DNA of 64,000 nt from Amorphophallus konjac (taxonomy: Eukaryota > Streptophyta > Magnoliopsida > Alismatales > Araceae): NCBI GenBank assembly GCA_022559845.1, contig JAHNEJ010001038.1:62001-126000 (forward strand). The letters are read 5' to 3'. The notes under the pieces are model-generated. The model made no database searches. It was not told the DNA's origin and saw only the letters and a program-made list of their open reading frames with translations. The position numbers and the translations under genes are program-made. Numbering within the stretch: position 1 is the first letter of the stretch; each line of letters opens with the position of its first letter. Shown piece after piece: positions 22,860 to 33,569 of this stretch.

Positions 22860-25800
22860 TAGGAGCCCAAACTCAGCCACATCTCATCTCCAAATAATCT
22901 GACATTATGCGTGTTCCGTAGATATGACAAGTAGTCTACACATTCCATGGAATCAGCATAGTTCTCCCAGTACATGCGTACGTAGTGTTCATACTCTTAG
23001 GAACCATGTTCGTAGATGACCGGCGGTGGCTGTGCAGTTGAGAGTTAACCGTATCCTTCGGTATATTACGGTATTGAAGGATAGCCACGAGGGTATGAGT
23101 ATGATGGGAAGAATGAATTACTGCTATCTGAATCATCATGATTTCTGGGTTGCTGCTGCCATAATCGTCCATACTTACCACCAGATCCCTAAGAGCCATG
23201 TGTGCTCATCCTCTCAAAATTAGACAGCATGTCTTGATAGCTACTATTATCTGCAGTAAAACTTCCACAGTAGGGATCCCAATAATCAGCTGCCCACCTC
23301 ACCCTGACGGTGGAGCACCACGGTCCTTATCCTGTGTAGCATATGAAGTGCTACTCCTCTGTCCATATCATACCTTCGTGACAATCACATTCATGGCGCC
23401 CATAACCTCTACCTTGACCACTACTATACTCTTGGCCACCAACACTAGCATCTCCACGACGACTCCGTTGACCACCACGAGAATAGCTACCACTATGATA
23501 TGAAGAACCTGTCGGTGTACTATCGTCATCAAAGTCATGACTCCCACTGATGTAGGGCTCTACGGATGGATCGGGAGTGTCATCATCTGCATTGGGATCT
23601 AACATCTCCAAGTCTGTAATGTCCATTGAATTTACTAGTGGTTGCTTGTCCTTTTTGCTCCTAAATAATGTGATCCATGGTGATTTCTTCTTTTGTAGAG
23701 CAAGCGGTGGCTTCTCTGCTGCATGTTATCTCCCTCTGGATGCCTAAGAAGCGGAGGTCATGTTTAATAAGAACTTGAAGTAATTTCATACCGTGTAACT
23801 CAATAGGTATGAGTATACCTGAGACGACTGAGTGGGTGCCCTAGACGCCGAGTGTCGTAGCGTAGCAGACTGAGATGGTTATTTGGATGCTGTCGAATGC
23901 TATAGAATTGAAAGGCCAACAGATTCAATTAGCAATGAAATATAATTTAACATGTAAATATTCTCACTTAATATAATTTTATCTCTCTAAATGATGAACT
24001 CCTCCTAGACTTTCTAGAAGTGGATGCCTTTCTGGATCATGTAGATACTGAATGTCGCGGTGCAGCAACTCGAGACAACTGTTCATGTGTCGGATCGGCC
24101 TGTGATTTTTTTCTTACATCATAGTACACATATATATGCCTACGCACTCTAATCAAATATACTATTCAATATGTATGTGTTATTTCACCTAAGAGGCTGG
24201 TGGACGTGGGTCTGTTGGAGACTGCATCAATCGCTCCCATGTTGCATCATCATATGCATATGATGTGTCCCCACACCAATGATGAGGTCTTCATCCAAGT
24301 TAACTTTTTCATCACGTCCCGCCAGTGACTCATCTCCAACCATCTGCACATCGGGGTCATCTCCCTCTCCCACTACCTGCTGCACAGTTACTGCGAGAAA
24401 AGTATTATGTTGTAGTGTCTCTTCTGGCTCTTTGGCCTCCTCATCAAGTTCCGCCTTATCACGCTCGGTTGTTATTTTTGTAACACATGAAATCATGGGG
24501 CCATCATCATCTCACAGCATCTGTTGGGTCATAGTCTCCCTCTCCTCTCCTTGTATCCATCTGCACATGCTTAACATTTAGCTTCATGTTGTAATGAACA
24601 TAGACCTTTTTGTCTAACCTTCTGTGTGTTAACCTCTTCATCATCTTGGTATATAGGAAAGAGAATGTTGATCAATTCCGCTCACATCCACTCGAGGAGG
24701 ATGTTTGGGATAGAAGTTTCATTTCAATCTTCCTCAATGTCTGTACACTTGTGCCGTAATTGAGCCACCACTTAGCTATTAGTAAGGCGAAAAATGAACA
24801 TTATAAAAATTTAATGCAATAATTACTTGTCGAACCATAAAATATGTATTATACGAGTAAATTACCTGCATCCAGTTTCTCATGGCTAGTAACGACATTA
24901 GGTGTCGCAAATGAACCAATTATCGCTCTAAATATTTTCATTTGTGTTTACGTATAAAAACTAGTTACATAATTATTTTCATATCTGATAGGGTGAAGTA
25001 TCTAAATGTACCTCATTCAACCCATCATTAGCATCTATTGGGCTACGAGACAGTTGGTCTACCATAATGTTGATGGATTCTATCAAAGTACTGTCATAAG
25101 CGAGATCGTGAGCATACTGAAAGGTTGGGTATAGGTAGTACGCTGCAATGACCGCAAATTAAAATAAGTTTGTCATGTAACTGGGGATATCGACATTAGG
25201 GTCAAGTATGTTTACATGCCATGTGAAGATCGTGACTTATCTGCCTGCCCCATCTGTCCTTCATAATTTTTAAGATTGTGGGTCCATATTTCTTGGACGT
25301 TGTAAGAATCTTCCATTTTGAAGATTAAATTTTTTTGTACACAAACCCCATGGTTGGCACTCTATCCCCATCCACATACCTCAGTACTTCATACAGTGGC
25401 TCTATCAATGAAACTAATATCTTGACCCTGTCTGAAAAGCTACCGGTGTTGACAATCCCTTTGACTTTTGCTCCTTCATGTGAAGTGGCAAATGAGGAAC
25501 TCAGCCAAGTCTCCTCCCTAAACATTTATTTCAACTAATCCTTGTGTTTCAGAAGACTCTGTAAGGCGATGTAGTTAGTGACAAATTGTGTGATGCCAGG
25601 CCTCAATAGTTCACCACCATAATGCTCTCTCATCCATGCCAATACAAGTGTGTGGTTGTAGATGTATTTCGTGACCTTCTGTGTCACCTCAACCGCAGAC
25701 TTAACTACACGAAGCTGACCAATCTCTTTCAACATCAGGTCTACATAGTGTGCTGCACAGGGGGTCCAAAAAAGGTGTCATCTGGTCTTCATCAGCTTCT

Positions 25801-25896
25801 CCCTAGCTTTCTTATAGTTCGAGTGATTATCTGTGACCACTTGAACAATGTACTCCTCCCCGATCTCTTTCATCACTTGTTTAATCAAAGACATTC
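22860..25896 (-). pseudogene. hAT transposase remnant in the second copy
   Basis: Recognisable pieces in minus-strand order: KEIGQLRVVKSAVEVTQKVT (25535-25735), MFREETWLSSSFATSHEG and ILVSLIEPLYEVLRYVDGD (25325-25525), a Cys-type dimerisation region near 24600-24730, an acidic tail with EVTEPEE-like text (24227-24496) and a Gly/Ser-rich tail (23351-23626). The BED N-terminus is absent because the element is cut near 25896. At the place where the first copy has TAA (16968) this copy reads an Arg codon. Confidence 0.82.
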
Positions 25897-26255
25897 CCAG
25901 CATTCTAATTTCCTCGCCCTGCTTGCCCACAATTCTTCTACAACATCCCGGTGGATGGCCTTCGAGTCTCTTTTCTCCGAGAGGGCATGGAGAATGTCAC
26001 ACTCCAATGCGGAATATCGGAACGTGATAGGAGAGAAAACCCCACACTCAATCAAGACTAGAAATTCTAATTACATCACTTGATATAAAAATCTCAACTA
26101 TAAAATTTCAAATTTACAAAACTCTCCAATTAAACAATAGGCAATTCAATAACACTAAATATTCATAAATACAAGACCTCTCTTATAGCAAATGACGCTC
26201 ATTTCTAAACTAAGAAATGAGAAGACCACTAAGACATCTTGGAGCACTCCACACT
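25897..26255. other. Left flank of the chromovirus, unassigned
   Basis: Unique DNA between the hAT truncation point and the LTR at 26256; with the target duplication merged it continues at 35999-36344. It has no supported gene. Its sudden join to the hAT copy at 25896 suggests it is part of another insertion. Confidence 0.4.
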
Positions 26256-27486
26256 TGTAACGACCCGAGAATCCGATTACCGGGAAGGCCCGATAACCCG
26301 AGACTCGTACCGCCACCCACGAGTCCGAAGACTCGGAAGGGTTAAAAGGATGGTGTGGAAACTACACAAGTATCACAAATAATTGCAGAAATTAAACAGT
26401 TATAATATTAAGCAGGAAATAAATTAACATTTTACATGGTCCACAATAAAATAACAACAACAGCAACAGTAGTCCACGACTAGTATAGTGACAAGAAAGA
26501 AAAGTACAGCTACACGGGGCATCCCCCGGCTCTGACCTCTGGCACTACCTCTGGGCACCCGCACCACGCTGCGCTCCTGACGCGCTCCCCGAAGGTGGCG
26601 CCTCACCTGAAACACGGTGAAAACACGCAGGGAATGAGTCTCAGAACAAGACTCAGTAGGGATCACTCGAACCCTACCTCGAAAAACGAGAAACCACTAC
26701 TCTAGCGGTAGGAAAGTACCTCGAAAAGGAAAGCCCTGTACTCTACAGAACTAGACCCTACGGCACGCAAACCGACACACGTGCCACGGTACGAGAAGAC
26801 CGAAATCAACGGTCGAACCGTAAAACCCGAAGGTCAGAAACACACGACTGACAGTCTGACACTCCGTACTCGACAGGAGTACCACCCACTAGAAGCACAG
26901 CCGGTAGCGTCCCCTGACGTCTTACACCGTACCGCAGGTGAACCGCCTGACGTGGTAGGTCCTACCCGAGGCGCGAACACCGTACAAGTAACCACAAACA
27001 AGTGACTAGCTGGGGTCACGCCCGTCGACGTGGGTCCAACCGCCCCCAACCACGTGTGCACACACAGACCACGCGTCCCAGGTCTGGCCCTCTGACCGGT
27101 TTTCCCCTCAGCCGGACTCTGGCTGCAAGACGTGGGGCCCAACGGTAACCTGTCCACAAACCGTCTCGAAAGGTCGGCCCGTACACCACTCCCTGGTGCG
27201 ACTAGCACCCGCATACTAGTAGGCTACGACTAGTGGAGGGTCACTGAAGGAGTAGACTCTCGAGTCAACGGAAAACGACGTCCGAATCCGACAACGTGTG
27301 GGAATCACCCCACGCACCAGCCCCGTCGCACGGTGACCACGGTCGGAAAAGAAACAGACGCATTGCCCACGGTCAAACGCCTAACCGAGGCAAACGGGAC
27401 TTCCGGACACCAAAGACACGGTCACGGAACTCCACGGGGTGCCCGGGGCGCACACACGGCCCAAGAGAAACACCCAACAACAGGCA

Positions 27487-27768
27487 AGATCGCGCTAGGG
27501 ACACCCAGCAACGACCTGATCGCGCTAGGGATACCCAGCGCGACAGGGAAGAACGCGCTAGGGAACCCTAGCGCAACAGCGAAGATCGCGCTAGGTCTCC
27601 CTAGCGCGACAACGACCATCGCGCTAGGTCTTCCTAGCGCGACAAGGATGATCGCGCTATGACCCCATAGCGCGACAGGAACCGCCTCCTGTTCATCTTC
27701 TCCGATGAACGCGCTCGGTCGGGGCAGCGCGACCTCCAAGAACGCGCTACTGGAGTATAGCGCGTTCT
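27487..27768 (-). repeat. Hairpin array in the chromovirus 3' LTR
   Basis: Seven or eight inverted repeats with a GCGCTA core, about 33 bp apart: TCGCGCT-GGG/CCC-AGCGCGA, GCGCTAGGG-aa-CCCTAGCGC, TCGCGCTAGG/CCTAGCGCGA twice, TCGCGCTATG/CATAGCGCGA and AACGCGCTA/TAGCGCGTT. The change AGG/CCT to ATG/CAT keeps pairing. The array lies about 570-840 nt downstream of the TATA box. Confidence 0.88.
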
Positions 27769-28327
27769 CAGTCCGCGGTCGAAAACGGTAAGAACGCCCA
27801 AAAAAACCCAACCACGCCCCCATACCTCCATAGGAGAGGGGGAAAACAAAGGGGAAGACCCCTGGGGACCCCTAGCATGATTCTAGGCCCTCAAAACACG
27901 AATCCATGCATTGAATCCATAGATCGGGCGAGCTCTCCCCAAATCATGGAAAAACCCAAAAACGCTCAAATGACCCCCTCTCGGCCTCCCCGCGGCCTAT
28001 AAATCACGGAAAAGAACGGCATGAGACTAAGGAACGTCACCCTACCTCAATGGAGCGAATGCTCCGCCGAATCGATCACGAATCACGAAGAATGCTCGAA
28101 GCTTCACGAACTCCCCACGCTTCCCACGCTCGCCGCACGCCCACGAGATCGCCTCACCGTCGCCCACGCGTCCGCGCCGTCGCCCCGCCGCCGTCCGTAG
28201 CCGGAGAGGGGTTCGCCGCGTCCGAATGGGAGAGAGGGAGAGAGAGGGGGGCTCACGGTGGGAAGAAACGGAGGAAGACGAAGAAGAAGAAAGAGAAAGG
28301 AGAAAAGGAAAAGAAAAAGAATTAGGG

Positions 28328-28336
28328 CTTTATAGA
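28328..28336 (-). promoter_or_regulatory. Probable TATA box, chromovirus 3' LTR copy
   Basis: TCTATAAAG on the minus strand, about 340 bp into the LTR. The same box is at 35650-35658 in the 5' LTR, which would drive the element's RNA. Confidence 0.6.
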
Positions 28337-28671
28337 AAATCTGAATTTTTGGAAAAATACCGAAAAATAGAAAAATATATTTCTGGAATCCTCGGAACGC
28401 ACCGATCGCAACGGTACCACTCGTGCCCGGGTGAACGGCCCAGTTAACCCGCAGCGAGCGTCCGAAGGAAAAGCCGAAACACACGCCGGGAATCGGAAAA
28501 CACACGCGGAAAAGCCGCGGAACGCCTCCGGGCCTCCGAAACGACTCCAGATCGCGCCGATCCGAACACGAAAGATGTCCGAAACGAAATTTCGGACACA
28601 ACGGATCTGGACGCTCCGAAACCCAGATCCGGGACCCACGAAGAAGGATCCGAAAGGTCCGGGATATTACA

Positions 28672-28688
28672 GCCCTCCCCCCTTAAGG
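28672..28688 (-). other. Polypurine tract of the chromovirus
   Basis: The plus strand reads GCCCTCCCCCCTTAAGG directly beside the LTR edge. On the minus strand this is a purine run (AAGGGGGGAGGG) that would prime plus-strand DNA synthesis. Confidence 0.85.
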
Positions 28689-28738
28689 AATTTCGTCCTC
28701 GAAATTGAGAACAACCCAAGGGGAAAGAAGAGGAAGAC

Positions 28739-29932
28739 TCACTCAAACAGATACAGGAACTGCTGACGCATCTCGTCCTCACGTTCCCACGAAGCCTCAC
28801 CACCAGAGTGTCGTTGCCACACGACCTTTACCAAGGGAATGACCTTGTTCCGCAGGCGCTGCTCTCGCCTATCCTCCAGGCGGATCGGAAACTCTGGGAG
28901 AGAAAGATCTGGAGTCACCTCAGGCCAAACAGAAAACTCGAGCACATGAGAGTCATCAGGCATATACTTCCGCAACATCGAGACGTGAAACACGTCATGC
29001 ACCGACGCCAACTCAGGAGGTAACTGCAACCGGTAAGCAACCTCACCGATGCGTTCCACAATCGTGAAAGGACCAATATAGCGGGGACTCAGCTTCCCAC
29101 GCCGTCCAAAACGCATCACCCCCTTCATCGGAGAAACTCTCAAGAACACACGATCGCCCACGGCGAACTCAAGGGGCTGCCTCCTACGGTCAGCATAGCT
29201 CTTCTGCCGACTCTGGGCCGCCAACATGTTCTGACGAACCAGGTGCACAACCTCCACACATTGCTGCACCAATTTCGGTCCCGTCAAAACACGCTCACCC
29301 ACCTCAAACCAATCAAGTGGAGTCCGACAAGGACGCCCATACAGAGCCTCATAGGGAGCCATGCCGATGCTCGAATGATAGCTGTTGTTATAGGCAAACT
29401 CCACCAACGGTAGGTGATGAATCCAACTCCCCTGCCACTCCAGGCAGCAGGATCTCAGCATGTCCTCCAAAGTCTGAATGGTCCTCTCAGACTGACCATC
29501 TGACTGTGGATGATACGCCGAGCTAAATGCCAACTCCGTGCCAAGAGCTCGCTGGAAACCCCTCCAGAATCCAGAAGTGAAGCGCGGATCTCGATCCGAC
29601 ACGATCGAAATGGGAACCCCATGCAACGGCACGATCCGCTCCACATACAGACGAGCCAACCTGGACACGCTCCAGCTGACCTTGACCGGTAACAATCGAG
29701 TCACCTTCGTCAGCCGATCCACCAGCAACCAAATACTGTCCTGCCCACTCGGGGTCCTCGGCAACCCCACCACAAAATCCGTGGTCACATGGTCCCACTT
29801 CCAAGCAGGAACATCCAAAGGCTGGAGAGTACCTCCTGGTCGCTGATGCTCCGCCTTCACCTGCTGACAGATCAGGCACCTGGCCACAAATTCGGCAACA
29901 TCTCTCTTCATGCCAGGCCACCAGAACTGCCT
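28739..29932 (-). CDS. Chromovirus integrase and chromodomain (third pol segment)
   Basis: A 390-residue open segment that continues pol after a frame change near 29932. It starts with the CLIC half of the integrase zinc-binding HHCC. The core has D45 (TTDFVVGLP), D106 (VSDRDPRF) and E142 ([13 protein letters not shown]), giving exactly 35 residues between the last two (D,D-35-E). A GPF/Y-like module ([19 protein letters not shown]) follows, and the last 50 residues are a chromodomain ([18 protein letters not shown], then ASWEREDEM). In chromoviruses this domain directs integration to heterochromatin marks. The segment itself has no stop; it needs upstream pol for expression. Confidence 0.92.
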   Translation of the reverse strand, partial: RQFWWPGMKRDVAEFVARCLICQQVKAEHQRPGGTLQPLDVPAWKWDHVTTDFVVGLPRTPSGQDSIWLLVDRLTKVTRLLPVKVSWSVSRLARLYVERIVPLHGVPISIVSDRDPRFTSGFWRGFQRALGTELAFSSAYHPQSDGQSERTIQTLEDMLRSCCLEWQGSWIHHLPLVEFAYNNSYHSSIGMAPYEALYGRPCRTPLDWFEVGERVLTGPKLVQQCVEVVHLVRQNMLAAQSRQKSYADRRRQPLEFAVGDRVFLRVSPMKGVMRFGRRGKLSPRYIGPFTIVERIGEVAYRLQLPPELASVHDVFHVSMLRKYMPDDSHVLEFSVWPEVTPDLSLPEFPIRLEDRREQRLRNKVIPLVKVVWQRHSGGEASWEREDEMRQQFLYLFE

Positions 29933-30819
29933 CGCAAGTTCCGATACATCTTCGTCGCACCCGGGTGTACAGTGTACCTGCTCCCATGAGCCTCGCGTAA
30001 CACCGCACGACGAACCTGCTCCTCGGCCGGGACGTACAGCCTGCCACGAAACCTCGCAGCACCGTCCTCGCCGAGCTCTACGTCAGCCATAGCCAGAATC
30101 CGGGGCAACTCAGGGTCCGCATGCTGAGCCTCTGTCACCTGACGACGGATAGCAGGAGTGACAGTCAGACTCGCAAGCACTGCCAACCCTGGCTCCTGGG
30201 GAATCTTGAGCCTGAAAGATACCTCGGGCACTTGTTCCCAGAGCCTCCACTTCCTCAACATCAAGGTACTGACCGCAACATTCCTACTCAAGGCATCGGC
30301 GACGATATTCATCCTGCCCGGCTGATAAGACAGGGTGAAGTCATAGTCCTTCATGAACTCCATCCAACGCCTCTGTCTGAGGTTCAGATCTCTCTGCGAG
30401 AACACATACCTCAAACTCTGATGGTCAGTGAACACCTCGAACTTCTCACCGTACAGATAATGCCTCCAGATCTTCAGCGCGAAGATCACTGCTGCCAACT
30501 CAAGATCATGGGTAGGGTAGTTCTCCTCATGGGGCTTTAGCTGCCGAGATGCATAAGCCACCACTCTACCATGCTGCATCAGAACAGCACCCAATCCAAC
30601 GCCGGAAGCATCTGTACACACCACAAAACCTCCCGATCCAGAAGGCAAAACCAACACCGGAGCCGAGGTGAGCAACCTCTTCAGTTCACTGAAGCTCTGC
30701 TCACACTCCTCGGACCAAACGAAAGGCACATCCTTCCGCGTGAGCCTAGTCATCGGGGTCGCAATGCGAGAAAAATCCTGGATAAACCGACGATAATACC
30801 CCGCAAGCCCCAAGAAACT
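29933..30819 (-). CDS. Chromovirus RNase H and integrase N-terminus (second pol segment)
   Basis: An open segment between two one-base frame changes. It holds the RT connection ([19 protein letters not shown]), RNase H with [33 protein letters not shown] and [11 protein letters not shown] (the D, E, D catalytic set), and the first half of the integrase zinc finger ([19 protein letters not shown]). The right border lies near 30819 and the left near 29932; at both, one A appears to be missing from a CGAAG-like word. RNase H degrades the RNA template during element replication. Confidence 0.88.
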
Positions 30820-32573
30820 CGGATCTCCGTCACCGACCTCGGCCTCGGCCATTGCATCACAGCCTCGACCTTGGCGGGATCCACGGAAATGCCATCACCA
30901 GAAATCACGTGCCCCAGAAAGTGCACCTCGCTGAGCCAAAACTCGCACTTGCTGAGCTTCGCATACAACTGGTGATCTCGCAACGTCTGCAGCACCACAC
31001 CCAAATGGTACGCATGCTCCTCAGCAGACCGCGAATAAACAAGGATGTCATCCACGAAGATGACCACGAACTGGTCCAAATACGGATGAAACACCCTCTG
31101 CATCAAGTCCATGAAGGCTGCTGGGGCATTGGTGAGCCCAAACGGCATCACCAAGAACTCATAATGCCCGTACCTCGTACTGAACGCAGTCTTCTCCACA
31201 TCGGACTCGCGAATTCTCAGCTGATAGTAACCGGACCGCAAATCAATCCGCGAGAACACTCGCGCAGACTGAAGTTGGTCGAACAAATCATCAATCCGCG
31301 GCAACGGATACTTGTTCTTAATGGTCACGTCATTCAGCTGCCGATAGTCAATGCACAACCGCAGACTACCGTCCTTCTTCTTCACAAACAACACAGGCGC
31401 ACCCCAAGGGGAAAAGCTCGGACGAATATACCCCTTGGCCAACAGTTCCTGCAACTGCGCCCTCAACTCCCTCAGCTCAGCGGGGGCCATACGGTAGGGA
31501 GCCTTCGCCAAAGGTCCCGTACCAGGTACAACCTCGATCACGAAATCGATCTCCCGCTGGGGAGGTAATCCAGGCAACTCCTCAGGAAAAACATCGGGAA
31601 ACTCGCACACCACCGCAATGTCCTCGACATCCGGCTCCATCCGGTCAGACACAACCACAGACGCGAGAAAACCCCGACAACCGGAATCAAGCAACCGACG
31701 GGCTCGAATAGCAGAGATAAGGAATCGAGAAGAGGCGGAACGGATACCTTGGAAATAGAAGGTCCGCTTGCTCGGATGCTGGAAGTAGACCCTCTTCATC
31801 CCACAATCCACCACCGCTCCATGAGTCTCGAGCCAATCCATGCCTAGAATCACGTCGTAATCCCGAAGCTGCAACGCATACAACCTGCCTGGCATACTCC
31901 GCCCATCGATCCACACCGGAACCTGGTCGAAGCAATACGGAGTGACCATAAAATCACCCGAAGGCAACTCCACTGCCAAATCACAGGACAACTGGGTCAC
32001 CGGCTCCTCGACGCTCGACGCGAAATCCTCCGAAATAAACGAATGAGACGCGCCAGAATCAAATAAAACCCGAGCCGCACAACCCAAAATCTGAACGGTA
32101 CCTTCCACGAGCTGCGACGCCACTGCCTCTGCCCTGGTCAAGTGCGTGATCTGGCCACGAGCCCTCTGCCTGCCTCCCACGCTAGCTGACCTGGGTAGTG
32201 GCGGATACTGTCCCTGCTGCTGCTGCTGCTGGGGAACCTGCTGCTGCGGCGGCCTCTGAGGACAGTCACGCGCCATGTGCCCTGGCTGGTCACACCGAAA
32301 ACAGATAATCGGCGCCGTGCACTGCCTGCCTGGGTGGGTCCCACCACACCGTGGACAAGATCCTCGCGATCCACCCACTGATCCCTGACGCTGCAAAGGA
32401 ATCGGCTGCTGTACACTGCCCGATGAAGCCTGCCCCTGATCTCTGGACTTCGTCTTGCCGAACCCCTTCTTGAAGAACTTCCTGACCTTCGAGCCGAAGG
32501 ACGCAGATCCTGTCACCGAAGCTGCATGTGCCGGCACTCCTGAACCACTCATCGCATGTTGGAAGGAACCATG
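30820..32573 (-). CDS. Chromovirus CCHC, protease and reverse transcriptase (first pol segment)
   Basis: Numbered from the Met at 32552. A CCHC knuckle ([14 protein letters not shown], residues 84-97) is preceded by a second Cys/His cluster ([13 protein letters not shown]). Protease has the active site [11 protein letters not shown] (DSGA at 165-168). RT runs from about residue 350, with [12 protein letters not shown], the [13 protein letters not shown] block and the catalytic FVDD (499-502). The segment is in the same frame as gag and is separated from it only by TAG at 32574-32576. The frame changes near 30819, just after RT motif E. Role: polyprotein processing and reverse transcription in the cytoplasmic particle. 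Confidence 0.93.
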
Positions 32574-33404
32574 CTACTGGGTAGCCGACTGCTGGCTGCG
32601 ACCTGACACAGACTGCCCCTGGCTGATCGGTCCTCGAGTCCTCTGCATATCCATCTCCAGGGAAATCGCAACACGAGACGTTGTCTCTAGATCAGTGGCC
32701 CCATTCGCGATCAAATGGTGCCTCAGCTCCAGCCTCAAGCCCTGCACAAACTGTGTCGTCCTCACCCTCTCATGCTCCATGATATGAGGTGCGTACCGAC
32801 CCAGCTCGACAAATCGGGCCCTGTACTGCAACACGGACATGTCACCCTGCACCAGCTCCAGAAACTCCCGCATCCGCTGCGTAGCAACGACGTCTGGACA
32901 GTACGTACGCTCGAAAGCACTGACAAAGTCACCCCACTCGACCTGCTCAAGTGGACGAAGCTGAAAGGACGTCTTCCACTCGGAAGACCACCACCTCCGA
33001 GCCGTACCCTGCAACTGGTTATAGGCCAACACCACTCTGTCCTCGGCAGTACTCTTCGCAGAACTGAACACCCGCTCCATCTCATCGAGCCAATCACGAG
33101 CCGCATCAGGGTCTGCCTGGCCGCTAAAGTAAGGTGGATGGAACTGCATGAAGTCCCTCACTGCTCGGCCTGGCCCACCCCTGACTGACGAGCCCTCAGC
33201 AGTCTCTCCGCCAAACTGCTGAGACATGAGATGGCACATGCCACGGAAGAAATCCTCGACCCCCGGAGCCCTCGCAGCATCCGCGGCCTCGGTAGCTCCC
33301 GGAACTCTGCTATGCTCCTCCTGGTCCCTCTGGACCCCCTGCTGGATCTCCTGACCTCCAGCCGACTGCCCCTGCTGAGAGCGAGAACTCCTCCTCGGCG
33401 CCAT
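32574..33404 (-). CDS. Chromovirus Gag
   Basis: The start chosen is ATG at 33402-33404 (MAPRRSSRSQQ), because residues upstream of it are hydrophobic leader-like text from untranslated DNA. It encodes 276 residues: a Ser/Gln-rich basic start, then the retrotransposon gag domain (FSGQADPDAARDWLDEMERV, GTARRWWSSEW, WGDFVSAFERTYCP, ELGRYAPHI). The frame ends in TAG (32574-32576), where a Gln codon would make it continuous with pol. The TAG could be a C-to-T change of a CAG within a CAGCAG-like context, or a readthrough codon; the first is likelier because related elements usually have one continuous frame. Confidence 0.9.
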   Translation of the reverse strand: MAPRRSSRSQQGQSAGGQEIQQGVQRDQEEHSRVPGATEAADAARAPGVEDFFRGMCHLMSQQFGGETAEGSSVRGGPGRAVRDFMQFHPPYFSGQADPDAARDWLDEMERVFSSAKSTAEDRVVLAYNQLQGTARRWWSSEWKTSFQLRPLEQVEWGDFVSAFERTYCPDVVATQRMREFLELVQGDMSVLQYRARFVELGRYAPHIMEHERVRTTQFVQGLRLELRHHLIANGATDLETTSRVAISLEMDMQRTRGPISQGQSVSGRSQQSATQ

Positions 33405-33555
33405 CCTCGCTCCTGAAGCACAAGACAGAAAACACGGAAACGGCAATGTTAGAATAAAACACGCGGTGCCCAATGCCAGCGTCACATGTACATCATCGCT
33501 GTGGACTAGTGGACCACTACAATTACCTATGATTCTCATGTAATTCCACAACCGC

Positions 33556-33567
33556 GCTCTGATACCA
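33556..33567 (-). other. Primer binding site (initiator Met tRNA), chromovirus
   Basis: The plus strand reads GCTCTGATACCA, two bases from the LTR edge at 33570. It is complementary to the 3' end of initiator tRNA-Met, as in many plant chromoviruses. Confidence 0.9.
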
Positions 33568-33569
33568 GC

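Larger units (their letters stand above)
21657..25896 (-). mobile_element. Second hAT element of the same family, truncated and decayed
   Basis: From about 22140 to 25896 the sequence is collinear with 13660-17440 of the complete hAT element: BED finger gene, Gly/Ser-rich tail, dimerisation exon and DUF659 exon follow in the same order and strand. The left end may be CAAGATTTGTCCGTGTCGG at 21657, similar to the complete copy's CAGGATTTGTCGACCCG. Similarity stops near 25896 inside the DUF659 region, so the right third, including the right inverted repeat, is gone. Many stops and indels make it non-functional. Confidence 0.85.
26256..28671 (-). repeat. 3' LTR of the chromovirus
   Basis: Starts TGTAACGACCCGAGA and ends CCGGGATATTACA on the plus strand. 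It lies next to the polypurine tract at 28672, so it is the 3' LTR of the minus-strand element. It contains a TATA-like box (28328-28336) and a hairpin array (27487-27768). Confidence 0.95.

Noticed and set aside
27296..27849. Frames in the chromovirus LTR (91-133 codons, duplicated at 34611-35164)
   Set aside because: They run through the hairpin array on both strands and are present only because the LTR is GC-rich with few stops; no domain.
30852..31568. 238-codon plus frame opposite the chromovirus RT
   Set aside because: Shadow of the RT coding strand; no independent domain.
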